64,000 nucleotides of DNA from Portulaca oleracea (GCA_029582165.1 CM055873.1:43703295-43767294), one strand, 5' to 3'. Shown: positions 23,743-35,942, counted from the stretch's first letter. The notes: generated by a model from the letters alone, not told the origin. Made by a program: numbers and translations.

Positions 23743-26169
23743 TGTATGATATTTCCTGTGGTTTTCTGTGAGATTGTGCACCACAAATTATGGGATTATT
23801 ATGGGTTTCAAAATTGTTAGGTGAGCATTGAGCAAAAACATTGTTAAATAGCAGAAAGCAGGGTTCTGAATAATTATGTCACACTGTCGGAGGAAGGAAT
23901 CTTGAGCATCTTTTTGTGCTAAATACAACCATTGCTAATACTAATTAGTAATATATTTAAACCTGGATCATATACTAATTGTCTTTCGGCGTTAGTGGGA
24001 CCAGCAATCAGCAGAATGAATAGTATTAAGGAAAAGGACTTGTACACTCAACAAAGATATTTGATTACAATTTTTAGCGGGAAACAAATAGGGAAAAGTT
24101 AATTGGATTCATGGAAGTATGAGTCACAAGTCGTCGGACAAATTATTTTTTTTTTTAATGCCTTTTGTCTCTTCCTTTTGGTTCCGTTTCATACATATTC
24201 CATTTTCCATTTAACATCGAAATTGCTTTCCAGTCGAATTCGTGGCTGAAGATCGAGCTCGACTCAATTGCTTTGTTGGTTCTTTATATGGCATCTATCG
24301 CAGTACGTATTAGCCCTTAAGATGTCTGGCATTGAAGAAAGGAGAGGGAAACAGCCCTGAGTGAATTCAATCTGATAATAAGAAATTGAGGCTGGTTCTG
24401 CCAAACTTATGTATATGAAAATAGCTATAGTAAGCACTTTTGGTACTCCTATTTCTTATAAAGTCTAGAAGTGGTTAGTGCTACACAAATAAAGTCTTAA
24501 GTGAAGGGAAGCATAAAAGACACAAAACAAAACCAATACTCTGAAATATCGCCTAGGCGAGATATGGAGGGCTTGGACGTGGCAGTCTTACCCCAAAATT
24601 TTGTAATTAGAGATACTAGTTCAAAAATAGTTAGCTACCTACTACTTCATGGAAAAGCAGCTGAGAAAGTTTTATGAGACATTTTATTAGAATCTAAGTT
24701 GGAAAAATAAAATAAAATCCAACTATCTGCAGTATAGGCATCATACATTAATACAAGCACCTGTAATTGTTGGGGTTCCTGTGAAGCAATACCCTGTAGA
24801 GTACTGCATCTTTTTCTATACAAATCAATACATATTACATGCACTTGGAGCACGTGCTCCGGGTAGGTATGAGTGAACAATTATGTTATTGAGACTTGAG
24901 AGTGAACAATGGATAATGTAAAACTTGGAAAGAGAAGAAAATGTCTGCTATAAATGTGGTTCTTGGCAACCATTGCTATCAACAGATGGCATCATCTCTC
25001 TCTCCACCATCCTTTCGAAATTTATGGATGGGTTGGACTGGAGTACATAGAGACAGAGTTAATAAGTGTACAACTCGATCAAAGCTTTATAGAAATTCCT
25101 TGAAGCTCAAAAAATAAATAAAAAAAATGTCCTAAGCACAATGTAACAGGTTATTAGCAGCAGAAGAGGAGGTATACTCTTGCTGCATTCATTGCCTTGA
25201 TTTATAAGCCTAAGCTATCCAGTTATCTCAGCAGAATAATGGTGACCCTTTTCTGTATGCATGCAATCCAGCATATCCCTGCAACCCTTCAAATTTCTAC
25301 AAAGAAGCAAAACGGACACCATCATGCATTGCCTTTGCAGGTTGTAAGAAAGGACAGTAAAAAAACAAAAACAAAAACAAAAACAAAAGCTCAAACTTAA
25401 GCTACTTATTGCTACTCAAATCACTTTATACTAACAAGATGAAGTCAAGAAAGTTGCTATGGCTATAAAATGCTCGATATCCAAAATGAAACTTGAAGGC
25501 AGTGGTACTGGACATAGGATATAGTAGAGCTTATACTCACCAGGGTTGATACAAATAACACCCAGTATAAACAAAATGGGACAAATCATCTGCTTCAGAT
25601 ATGCTTAGTTGGTTTACGGGCTAGATCAATGAGTCTGTTACATTACTTAACATCCCTAAGTTTTGCATTTCCCCATCACATAAATGTAAGAAGGGGGTGG
25701 GGGTGGGTGGAGGTGGGGGGGGGGGGGGGTTTCTTAGATTTTTTTGAAAAAAAAATTTTAAAAAATTACATCCTCTATAGCCTTGGACCTTCCTGAGGAG
25801 TATCAACTTTCAGCATAAATGTAAACTCTTGTTCAGAAAATTGCATTCTGTATTAGCCTACGTTCAGAAAATTGCAATTGCGAGCAACTACAATTCTTTG
25901 CAGCATTGTACTTGATCAGGACTAATTTTTCATTTGCACTTATTGAGGACTATGGAGGAACAACAACAACATAATCTTGACAGCAGCAGCTGTGTACATT
26001 GTGAGAACTGCAAATATCTGCAGGCATTGTGCAACCATCTCGTCAGACTTCATTAAGAACTCATCAGATACTTCCAACTCTTTTACCTGCTCAATATGTC
26101 AAATTTAAAAAATGAATCAAAATCTTAAATTTCAACAAGTGAATCACCTTGCGCAGCTAGTCTATCACA
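23743..26169. other. Non-coding flank, CNL-unit block III
   Basis: No supportable gene. It holds the 5' region of the intact CNL (paralogous to 18540-18660) followed by repeated CNL flank sequence: 25170-25310 is like 2098-2180 and 11585-11700, and 25405-25570 is like 19165-19345. Simple sequence includes an AAAAC pentamer run at about 25360-25390 and a G-rich run at 25691-25730. The CNL whose 3' flank this should be survives only as the scrap at 26170-26636. Confidence 0.5.
24845..24915. repeat. Partial copy of the small fold-back element
   Basis: TTGGAGCACGTGCTCC at 24845-24860, followed by GTAGGTATGAGTGAACAATTATGTTATTG, is the reverse complement of the right half of the element at 1095-1244, including a few flanking bases (ACATGCAC). 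The other terminal repeat is missing, so this is a truncated copy. Confidence 0.5.
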
Positions 26170-26636
26170 TATGCCGAAGTCTTACACTTGCCCATATACT
26201 CTAAATCACCTCTCTACCAACCTTTCAAGTTCGGCAGAAGCCCCCGGGCCCCAAGCCATCTGTAGTAACACCAGTGTGCTCTCCATGTTCTCTAAATCAG
26301 ACATTGAGAAAAGGGTCAGTGATATTTTGCTGAGTGATGGGAGATGCTGCAACCAGTTACATTGGTGATCAAGTTTGATCTTGTCCAAATTTGAGAGATA
26401 AATTGCCAATTAATCTTCTTTTGCCCAACTTAGCATGTTCCTGCCTTCTTAGTCTGACAATGTCAAATCCTTGACATTACTATGTGGCTGCAGATCTTCT
26501 ACCAATAATCCTTCGTTCGAAACACCAGCCTGTCTTCTACAGGAAATCATTGACAAGATGAAGATATTTCCTGTTCCATGTACATCCACCATTTCCCTGA
26601 ATGTACTTAAAATTTGAAAGAATATGGATCAACAGG
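26170..26636 (-). pseudogene. CNL LRR scrap, fragment D
   Basis: Minus-strand sequence matches an internal LRR stretch of the intact CNL: AIYLSNLDKIKLDH and LQHLPSLSK correspond to AIHLPNLVKIKLYH and LHHLPSLGK. Further upstream lie decayed copies of the DLTLSYYVGINMPSW and HILSNFKYA regions. Stops and shifts are frequent. Homology stops abruptly at about 26636, where unrelated sequence starts TGTGAATTC. Neither the NB domain nor the C-terminus remains, so no product is expected. Confidence 0.75.
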
Positions 26637-27650
26637 TGTGAATTCTATATTCTGCTGTTAGTTAGTTAGTTAGGAGGTCAGCCATGTCAGCCAAATTGCT
26701 AGATAACGTTATTCTGCTTCATATATATCTATATATATAGCCTTCTGGCTCTATGTACAGTATACAAATATATGCAATATACAAAATTAACTGAGTTGCA
26801 ATTCTGTGGCGACAAGTCATTCGAATGTTAATGCAAAAAAGGGATTTTCGTTTGTAATATCTGATTGACAACACAAAATCCTCACAATTTGTCCAATTCT
26901 GCCCTTACAAAGCTATTAGCACATATAATTGCTAAACAATTGTTCGAGTAATCACTTAAAAAAGGGGGCCAAGTTGTATACAAGAAAATTATGAAATACA
27001 GGCCGACCATTGGAAAAAGAGCATTGGGAAAGTGTTCAAGCTTTAACTCCATCATCTGAAGCTCTTCCAAATACATTAATCCCAGTAATTCACTAATTTG
27101 AAAATGGCGTTCAAGCAAGTCCTAGCCTCTTGACCTTCATCCGTGCACACAACAGTCTTGCTCGTGATCAATATGAGGACCAGTATATGGTCTGAGTGAT
27201 CAACCACTAGACTCCTGTGGCTGTACTTCAAATCACAAAGATTGTCTTAGCTAGATGCAGGGCTATGAATGAAGAAAAAACGTGTCGTTAACTATACATT
27301 TGTAATATAAACATATTGGTCTGTCACATAACGGTATCTGTAACAAATAACAACTTCCAAGCAATACAATTGTTGAATATCAATTGCATACTGCAAATAA
27401 ACTATTACCTTCAACTTTGTACTTGCATGGTGATCTTTCAATCAACCAAAGTTCACTCCGAGTAGTGTCAAGTACTAATGACACGTTTGACCTCCATAAT
27501 GAGTAACAACTGTATTAGCATCATCAACACCAGAAGGTCTGTGCACTGTGAGCATTCACAAACTGTATGCATCTTCATGCTAACTATTCACACAAAATCA
27601 CATCAAACTGTTCCAACTTTACATCTTCTCAATGGCTCAGATTTTGACAA
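26637..27650. other. Non-coding segment, with a possible LTR remnant at its start
   Basis: Bases 26637-26815 begin TG, contain a TATA-like tract (TATATATAG near 26735) followed by CTTCTGGCTCTATGTACAG, and start exactly where fragment D is broken. A solo or truncated LTR is possible, but I could not confirm matching ends or a target duplication. Bases 27120-27360 are a copy of 13678-13895. Nothing else is recognisable. Confidence 0.35.
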
Positions 27651-30600
27651 CAGTGGCGGATCTAAGATTCAATTTTAGTGGAGTCAACAACAACTTGCTA
27701 AAAAAAAAATTTAGCAATACTAAAAAGCTTAAATGCAACTAAAATAGCAAATTTAATATTAATCATGAAAATGGTATTAAACATAAATAAATACCTAATA
27801 GTCGGATTGATGATCATGCATCTTCTTGAAACGGTCAATGATAGCTTCATTGGATACTTTTTGGAAGACGTCGTCCTCAAAATAAGTAATAACAGCATCA
27901 TTTAAAAACTCATCGGACATTCTATGGTGTAAATTGGTCTTGATAAGCTTCATTGCTGAAAGTACTCTTTCAACTGTTGCAGTGGAAACCGGCAAAAGCA
28001 AAGCCAACTTCACTAGCAAATATACACGACGGAAGCTCAAATGCAAGCCTGTCTCTACCAGCTTCATTGAAATCTCAACAATCCCTTTCAAGTTAGAGAA
28101 TCTTTCATCACTCCGTACATGGTTGATGAAGTTACTAAGATCATCTCTAAGCCTCTCCAAGCCCCACACATCAAAATCTGAAGGATACAATTCAGCCATT
28201 CTAAGTAGTTTTGTTTCATCAAAATCGCGGAATAAGCGAGCGGGGTTAAGACATGCTACACCAAGAAGCAATTCGGTGCTTGCCTTGGGAAAACGGCTAT
28301 TGAGCTCTTGCATTTGCATATCAATAATGGAGTAAAACACATCAACGCGATAATGATGTTCATAAGTCAATGTGGAAGCTCTACAACTTCCCCTTTGCCC
28401 AAGGCCAACATATAAATCATCCATGCTAGGAATCACAATATCATGTTTTTCACAAAATGCATTCACCATTGTAATCAAAGAATCCCATCCACTTTCCCTT
28501 GTCTTTTGCAAGCGCTTCTTAGCCATAGTAAGTAATGACATAGCATTAACAATGTCTTGATCCCTTCTTTGTAAAGCTTCACTCAGTTCATTTGTAATGC
28601 TTAAAACCAACCTCATGAAATGTACTAAGAAAACAAAGTGAAATGATTGCATGCTATCCAAAATACCTTTGGCCTTGACTCTATCTTGCCAATAAGTTGA
28701 ATGATCTCCAATCGCTTCAAGCACAGATTTCATCGGACCAAACATGAGTATAACATTAAAAATTGACTTATAATGTGAGCCCCAACGAGTGTCCCCGGGT
28801 CTAGCTAATCCAAGCTCTTGATTCAAACCTCGCCCGGTTTGAGTTTCTCCTATTTCCAATGCTTCTTCAAGTTCCATTGTTTGCTTGTCTCTAAATTGAT
28901 CTTTGTGTTTATAAGAACCTCCAATCACAGTTAACATGAGTTGAACTAATTCAACCAACCATCCAATATCATCATTACCATGTGCAACAGTAACAACTAA
29001 CAAGAGTCAACTGGAGTTGATGAGCAAAACAATCTACATAATGGGCTGACGAACAATCTTCTAGAATCAAACTTCTAAGACCATTGATATGACCACGCAT
29101 ATTACTAGCCCCATCATAGCCTTGCCCCCGTATTCGAGGACTCAATGATAAACTAGAAAGTATAGAATAAATGCTTTTCTTTAAAGACAAGGGAACTAGT
29201 ATCACTGACGTGTTCAACACCAACCAAACGCTCCTTGACAGCCCCCGTGTTGCACACATACCTCAAAATAAGAGCCATTTGTTGCTTACAAGATACATCC
29301 CGAGACTCATCAACTAATATTGAAAAGTATCCATCTCCAAGTTCTTCAAGAATACCCTTTATAGTTTCCTTAGCACAACAATTCACAATTTGTGTCTGAA
29401 TGTTATGGCTAGTCATATTATCATTCCCGGGTGAATCTTTCAAAATGATACTACCAGCATTTTCATTTTGTTTGGCTAGAAACTCCAAAGTAGTCAAAAA
29501 ATTTCCTTTTCTACTAGAAGATTCACTTTCATCGTGGCATCGAAAAGAACTTGCCTGATGCAAAAGTAATCTTGCCACATCAATTGAAGCATTCAATCGA
29601 ACTCGATTCTCACTCTTCTTCTGGTCAGATTGTTGCTTCAAGACACTTCGAATAGATTGATTTTGCCTCATAAGGTCTTGACAACGTTTTGCACATTGGT
29701 TATGCACACTATTTGTTGTACCAACATGAACATCAAACCGATTCTTCCGATTCCAACCTTGAAATCCTTCACTTGTAAAAGAATCCCCTCCACCTTGGCC
29801 TCCTGTGGCATCATTCTTAAACAAGTAGCAACACAAACAAAATGCATCATTTTTTTCTATGCTATGTTCTAGCCAACTACCATAGTCATCAAAGCATGAA
29901 TTATTAAATCGACGTATGACTCTAATATGTTAGTTTGAGGAAAATCATGATCTCGAGGTTGACATGGACCTTTTAAAATATACGCCTTACTTACATCATC
30001 CCGGTCATTTGGATAGTAGCTGGAAATTGGTTTTCTTTCCCCTGGATCAGCTGGAAGAGCACTTAAGTCAATGCGAGATCTTCCTGTAGAACTAGACGGG
30101 TGAGTATTTGCATCAGAAGGTGGTGTTGACGGTGTTTGAGATTGTCGTATTTGTGATGTACTATCTCTTCCACTTTCTTGATTCAATGGAGAATCTGTCA
30201 TTCGAGGGCTTGAATGAGACTCCGATTCCCTGGCCACCTTCTTAAAAATTCTCTCCATTGTAAGCTGTAATTATAAAGTATAATTAACTAGATACACATA
30301 GCACAATCCTAAAACACAAGAGAATTAACAAATAAAGTTGAGAATGTCACAAAATCAACACAAGTGAAAGCTAACAAGTCTAATAGAATACTAGTAAGTA
30401 TTCAATTAGCTTGCAAGTAAGTATTCAAAAGCCTAAAAATTGACATATTCTCCAAAATCAAATAGAAAAATAGCAAACAATGCATCCAATTAACAAATTT
30501 TATTTCACAGTTATTCACATAAACCAATTATTCACAAATATAATTATATTGACCCATTTAACAAATAACAAATCAATTTAAAAAACAAACCCTTACACAC

Positions 30601-31274
30601 AAGCAAATTGAGTTGAGAGAGAATACTAGAATGTCATGAGAAATTGAGAATTGACAATGAATTGATAATATTCAGAACATAAAGGGTAAATTTACAATAA
30701 TAAACCACAAGAACATGCTGAATTGAGAGAAGAGACAAAGAGACTGAGAATGAGAAACTCACACTCTCACAGATTGGGGGCTGGGCCTGGGCGCCTGGCA
30801 GGCGACTGCGTGGAGGCGCGAGCCGCGGGTGGAGGCTTAGCAGCGGCTGCAGTGTTGTGCGGCGGCCGGCGGCGATTTGGTGGTGCCGGTGATGGTGACC
30901 GGTGAGTCTCTGAGACTGGGAGGGTGGGTGACAGGGTGAGAGAGAAATAGGGTTAGGAAGAAGAAGGAAGTCGAGAATGAGTGTGCAACTGTGCATGCAT
31001 CTGTCCCGAACAGCAGCAAAAACAAAATAGAAAAGGAAAATTTCGAGAAAAAAATATAAAGCTTGCTTTTATCAAACCTTCAAACTCGCGCCAATCTAGA
31101 TAAAGTTGAGCATTCACGCGCTGCTTGACCAATGAGCCATTTCTGATTTACTGAATTTTATTGTATGCAATCTGTTCAAGTATTATATTTTTTTTTCAAA
31201 CCACTGTTTTCCATTTTTTTTCAAAATTTCAGTGGAGTCAGTTGACTTCACTCCTTGTACATTGAATCAGCCCC
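27651..31274 (-). mobile_element. hAT-superfamily transposon
   Basis: A 3.6-kb element whose left end reads CAGTGGCGGATCTAAGATTC, the common form of plant Tip100-like hAT ends. The right end (reverse complement GGGGCTGATTCAATGTAC) is a diverged inverse. Both sides share the word TGACAA next to the ends (27645-27650 and about 31276-31282), an imperfect 8-base target duplication. Internal sequence codes a broken transposase on the minus strand. An unusually GC-rich island occupies 30770-30905, close to the 5' end of the transcription unit. Confidence 0.8.
27795..30258 (-). pseudogene. hAT transposase (TTF zinc finger, DUF4371, hAT dimerisation), frameshifted
   Basis: Transposase resembling plant ZMYM1-like/TTF-type proteins. 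It starts MERIFKKVA (30258). Order: Ser/Thr-rich N-terminus; TTF-type zinc-finger region (PISSYYPNDRDD, LKGPCQPRDHDFP); DUF4371 core (ILVDESRDVSCKQQMALILR near 29310 and RGQGYDGASNMRG near 29110); a helical middle with ARPGDTRWGSHY; and the C-terminal hAT dimerisation domain (LLLPVSTATVERVLSAMK near 27960), ending at 27795. The reading frame shifts near 29870, 29200 and 28995, so the protein is not made whole. It is otherwise well preserved, which suggests recent inactivation. The last 402 codons are one open frame. Confidence 0.85.
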
Positions 31275-31336
31275 ATGACAAGTCCATAACCGTCCTAACC
31301 AACCAACGCGTCCTGCTTAGCATGATAGGGGAAAAG

Positions 31337-33510
31337 CATTTTTAGGATGAAAATTTTACCATAATTGAATTTTTTTCAACTATGGTAGTTGAAAATTTAG
31401 ACTATTAATTTATCAAAAACAAATCATCTATAATAATATAAAAGTATTATATTTAAAATTTAAAATACTGAACACAAAGTGATTGTAGGGGTTATCGGCC
31501 AATCAGATTAAAGAAAAAAAGTCGATTTAAAAATACAATAAAAAATTATCGCCCGTGAAATAATAAAAAAATATATTTAAAAAAAATAATAAACAAGAAG
31601 TCTAATCAGATTAAGAGTCTACCTTATCTAATTAGAAGTCTACTTCACACCCCAATTAGGACTCTAACTCCCACTCAGGTCTAATTATGACTTTAACTCC
31701 CATTCAAATCTAATTAGGACTCTTGCTGTCACCCAAATCTAATTATGACCCTACCTCCCGACCTAATATATAGACGTCGAAACATCTTTCATTCTCTTCT
31801 AATCTGTCAACTATTAACATTTGAAACAACCATTGAATTCTCGGCAAACCTGCAAATACAAACAGTTTAGTTTTCGAAAAGTACTATTTCATCGGCAACT
31901 CCACCATATATTTCGTCTTCTTTTCAAATCAAATAATGTTTCCTATTTTATCTCTAACACTTTCTTCTCTCTCTCCTTGAAATCCACCCTAATTTCGTTC
32001 TTGCCTCCATTTCTCTATCTATGTCTTTCTCTCTCTCAAACCAAGAACATGCATATCAATCTCTCTCTGATTTTAGCAAATTACTACTCGAGATTTGGCA
32101 CTTTCAGGGTTTTCTGAATGTCGGCGCTTCCGAAACCTAACCACAAACCAATTAAGAGTAGTACGCATATAGAACTGTATATATAACATTGCAACCAAAT
32201 TTCTGTATACAAGAGAGATATTGCTTGCCTTTGTTTTTATTTTCTTGCTGGAGGAATTTTTACGTCAGACCTGGAGAATATACCTTAGATATTGATGCTA
32301 CCTAATATCTGTTGCTCTTTGGTTCATCAGATTGAACAATTGTGTACCCGTAAAATATTTGTTTGTTGTGATTATTCTTTGGACTGTTTAAAATACACTT
32401 ACAGCAAGACTATGCATATCTCTCAAATTGAATTTCCTTTAATCTTTAGGGTTGGGTTGATTGATTGATATTGTTCCAATAATTTGTGGGATTTTATGTG
32501 ATGCATTGTTATACAAGGTGTTGGTCACCTATACAGCCATACACAGGTATGCCTGTGTAAGACTGAAATGTCGTTTTATCATCATATCTAAATCCTAATT
32601 CTTTTGTCTTAGTTTATTTTTGGACAAGTTGTAAAAAATCTACCTTCTATTAATGATATACTAATGTGAATCCGAGCAGGTTCTCCTGGTGTACGAGTGG
32701 CACTAAAGGTGAAACATCAAGGCTACATTGTTGGAATTTAGGAAGCTCGCAACAGAAGAAAATTTGATGGACGTCAGTTGTGTATAATGGAGATTGTTCA
32801 TAGAATTAAGAGAAATATTTTTAACTAACACACTACATGCATTAAGGAATTCATTCAAGCATCATATGTGTATAGATAATATTTTGCATGGATCATATAT
32901 GGTTATGTAGGAGATTTGATATTGGTGTATATAGGGTTCAATGAATTTTGCCCTTTCATTTACGACACGGTAATAAAGGTCGTTGCCCTTTCATTTTCAA
33001 CTTATACGATATGGTTTATGAATAAAGTAATGTCACATGCTTCTTTCCAATGAAATAATAGGCAACGAACGATTTCTAAATTATGGGTAATTAATTGGAA
33101 TTTGTCTATCTAAATTGCAAGATGTAGGGTAAAATTATTACATTCGACCACTCCATTTCCTACCCGGACAAGATTTCAGAGTATTGGTTTTTATCGTTCC
33201 AAGTCGCTTCTTTTTTTTACTTGGATTGAGAATATTTGGTAATATATTTATTTTTTTAAACGAAAATAACATATTTATTTTACACTATTTAAAATTTTAA
33301 ATACCCCGTGCATCGCACGGGTTAAGAACTAATATTTATTAAAATATTTATGTCTCACTAAGTATGGTTAATTATTGTAATAAGTTAATTTGATCAACCT
33401 ACATTGATTTTGAATTTTTATAGTAAAATCGATGATATTTGCAGGTTTCAACTACGATAGTTGAAAAAGGTCAATTATGGTAGAATTTCCTAAAAAAATA
33501 TTCAATTTTG
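31337..33510. repeat. Inverted-repeat element hosting the Helitron
   Basis: Outside the Helitron, the left side contains TTTTACCATAATTGAA then TTCAACTATGGTAGTTGAAA (31357-31395). The right side has the inverse order TTTCAACTACGATAGTTGAA then CAATTATGGTAGAATTTCC (about 33447-33492). A further similar end lies at 33625-33665. This suggests an AT-rich MITE-like element, possibly in tandem, into which the Helitron inserted. Exact termini and target duplication were not resolved. Confidence 0.45.
31427..33332 (+). mobile_element. Non-autonomous Helitron
   Basis: A 1906-base element starts TCTATAATAATATAAAAG, a classic plant Helitron 5' end. It ends with the hairpin CCCGTGC-ATC-GCACGGG (33305-33321) followed 7 bases later by CTAA (33329-33332). 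It sits between A (31426) and T (33333), the AT target expected for Helitrons. No Rep/helicase is present. Inside are degenerate repeats of about 37 bases with TCTAATTAGGACTCT words (31600-31760), a TATA-like box (about 31764) and patches that look like gene pieces: ATG-initiated codons near 32118 and a possible exon after an AG at about 32680. It may have captured host sequence. Confidence 0.85.
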
Positions 33511-33813
33511 TAAAAGTTTATATCTTAACATATAGGATTACTTATTGTAACAAGTCCTATGGTCAATATACATTAAATTTTATTTTTTAATGGTAGAATT
33601 AAGGGTAATTATATATTTCAACTACCATAGTTAATTTTTTTTTAAAATTATGGTAGAAGCTCCTTTAAAAATAATAGATAAAAGTATGACACTCAAGAGT
33701 TTACACTAAGGCAAAACACTTAAAATGTATCTTATCCCAGAATTCTTATAATTTTCATTTAGATATATAGACAGGCTTGAGGTACCTAAAGCACCCGCAT
33801 TGGTGAGCATGAG

Positions 33814-35421
33814 TGTTCACTCGCAATACAGTGTGGGTTTGTTTATCGTATCCACAGGAAGCAAGGTTCTTTTTATCAAAACTTCCACTACTTTTGCCTA
33901 GTTTAAGGTAAAAAGACGATTAAGAGAGGATTGAGAGAACAAAGACAGATTAATCAGATAAACACAGAGAAAAAGGGGCCCAATGGTCGGTTTTCGCCAC
34001 CTAATGGTCACCTTCAAACAAAGCAATTCCGGACAAAGCACTAAACCAAGCTAGAAGTTAGGATATTGCAAGAATAAAGCCACTTCGGGGTCTCTCTCAA
34101 GGTATACCCGAATTTAACCCTCGAGGTTTGTCCAATAATCTCTTAAGGACGCACCTAAGAGTCTGTAATGCAAATCTCCCTATTCAAACTCATCCACTAT
34201 TCTCATGTGGATTCGTTCAAATATCCATTCGAATACTCTAAAGACTACGTTTGAGTAGTTTTAGTGGACTTTCCCCATACTAAATCCCATAATCAATAGG
34301 GTAATTGAATGAAAACTTCATAAACAAGACCTAATGCTCTATCTAGAACTAACTCTAAGCAAAGGATCCCATTAGGGGCTAAACCTCCCCCTAAACCCTA
34401 AGGAAACTAGCCACTAATCATGTTAACAAACATAAAAACTAACAAACCTAAAGCAAGAAACCTAAACATGATATCTAGAAAGGAAACACAACAAGATTAA
34501 TCACAAAAAAACTAATTAAAACAAGTAATAAAAGGAGGAGATAACACTTACCCAAATAAGAACTATAATGATCATAATAGAAAGAAGAAAATCCAAAGCT
34601 TGAATAATAATCTTCAAAATAAATGCTTCTTAATTGCAATAACCCAATACAATAAAGGCAAAGTTTTTCAGAGTAAAAATGAAGGGAGAATCTACCTAGA
34701 AAATAGTGGTAAGTAACTCTAAAAAGGAAAGATGAATAGTAATCAAAAGCTGCTAGGTTTAGATTTGGACCGAGTTTATAAACATAAGGGAGAAAAATTA
34801 CAAAACGCAGTCGTTTTAGCCTCTAAAATTCCGTAAATCATGGTCGTCACGGGCGCTACCCCTGGTCGTCACACCCGTGACGAGGCGATTTCAAATTCTC
34901 TGATCGAATTCTATTTGAGGTAATGGCTACCACCGGATGTCACGCCCACTACCTCCTGGAAATCAGCTCCTTGGGAAATTTCTTCAACAGGGTCACGGGC
35001 GCTACCCTTGGGGGTAACGACCATGACCTCTCTCGGCTTTTTAGCAATTAATTTCCTCAAATTGGCCACGGGCACTACAACTGGGGTCACGCCCGTGACC
35101 TCTTGGGTTTGTTTTTTTGCTTGATTTCCATCCTTGGTCATGGGCGCTACAACTTGGGTCATGCCCGTGACCTCCTGGGTTTCTCCTTGACTCCTATTTG
35201 GCCTTGAGGACGAGGGCTGGCTTCTAGGGTCCCGGGGCTGCTTCGTTGAACTCCCGAGATGGGGTTCTTGGCAACAATGAACTCAACATTTATACTCCAA
35301 ATCCAAACTAACCTGCACAAAACTAGTAAAGACACGAGTAAGAAACATTTATTAAGGAAGGTAATGAACTAAAATTCTAAGTAAATGGAGTAACATTTAG
35401 GCTCAAAAACGAGCCTAAACA
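33814..35421 (-). repeat. 3' LTR (complete)
   Basis: A 1608-base LTR. On the plus strand it runs from TGTTCACTCGC to GAGCCTAAACA. Near its outer coding-strand start is a perfect hairpin-forming pair, TTTAGGCTC and GAGCCTAAA, at 35399-35418. GC-rich tandem words GTCACGGGCGCTAC and GTCACGCCCGTGACC recur at 34845-35175. It is very similar by eye to 39218-40524, differing by a few percent. Confidence 0.85.
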
Positions 35422-35436
35422 CCCTCCCACACTTAG
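35422..35436 (-). other. Polypurine tract of the LTR element
   Basis: On the minus strand the sequence AAGTGTGGGAGGG lies directly before the TG that opens the 3' LTR. This is the expected position and composition for the plus-strand primer of an LTR retrotransposon, and it fixes both LTR length and element orientation. Confidence 0.75.
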
Positions 35437-35942
35437 GATTTCGATCGTCCTGAGCAAAAACTACCAAAGCAAACTACCTAAACACAAAACTCCACTTTCG
35501 TAGGAGACAACGGATGCATTTAGCGTATGCACCAAGCCCTTTAAACCCCCGGTAGCCCGGATGGACGAGGTGGGTCCCGTGAGGGTTTGTAGCGACTGTC
35601 CCCACAAAAGCCGAAGGAAAAACAAAAGAAATAAAAAGAAGGAGAGTGAAAACAAACAAAGAAATAGAACAAAAGGAAGGAGGAGATACTCAAGCCCATG
35701 ACAACGCCCCTAGACACCCAACCGACCTTACCAATCAAAAAGAAGGGGCAAACATGAACAAACAAGGACACTTAGTGTAGAAGAATGCCAAGCTTAGAGA
35801 TTTTCAACCCCAAGCAATTTCATGATGAGTGAAGCCCTTGTGCGCATGTGCAATTGGGCCTCTAATCGAACTTTCTAGCCTAGGTCGGTCGATCGAAGAA
35901 GTTTTCATGCTCAAGCTCAGATTTATTTAGCGAGTTACTTAA

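Noticed and set aside
26637..26815. Solo LTR breaking CNL fragment D
   Set aside because: TATA-like tract and TG start are suggestive, but no matching end or target duplication could be shown, so it is kept only as a remark.
26882..27118. Possible LRR or membrane protein of 78 codons
   Set aside because: Weak leucine pattern only; no alignment to the CNL proteins and no neighbouring homologous sequence.
30634..31025. ORFs of 60-120 codons in the GC-rich part of the hAT element
   Set aside because: They overlap on opposite strands, have no recognisable domain and run into low-complexity sequence.
35461..35771. Three overlapping hydrophobic ORFs next to the 3' LTR
   Set aside because: A by-product of an A/G-rich strand; mutually overlapping and without homology signals.
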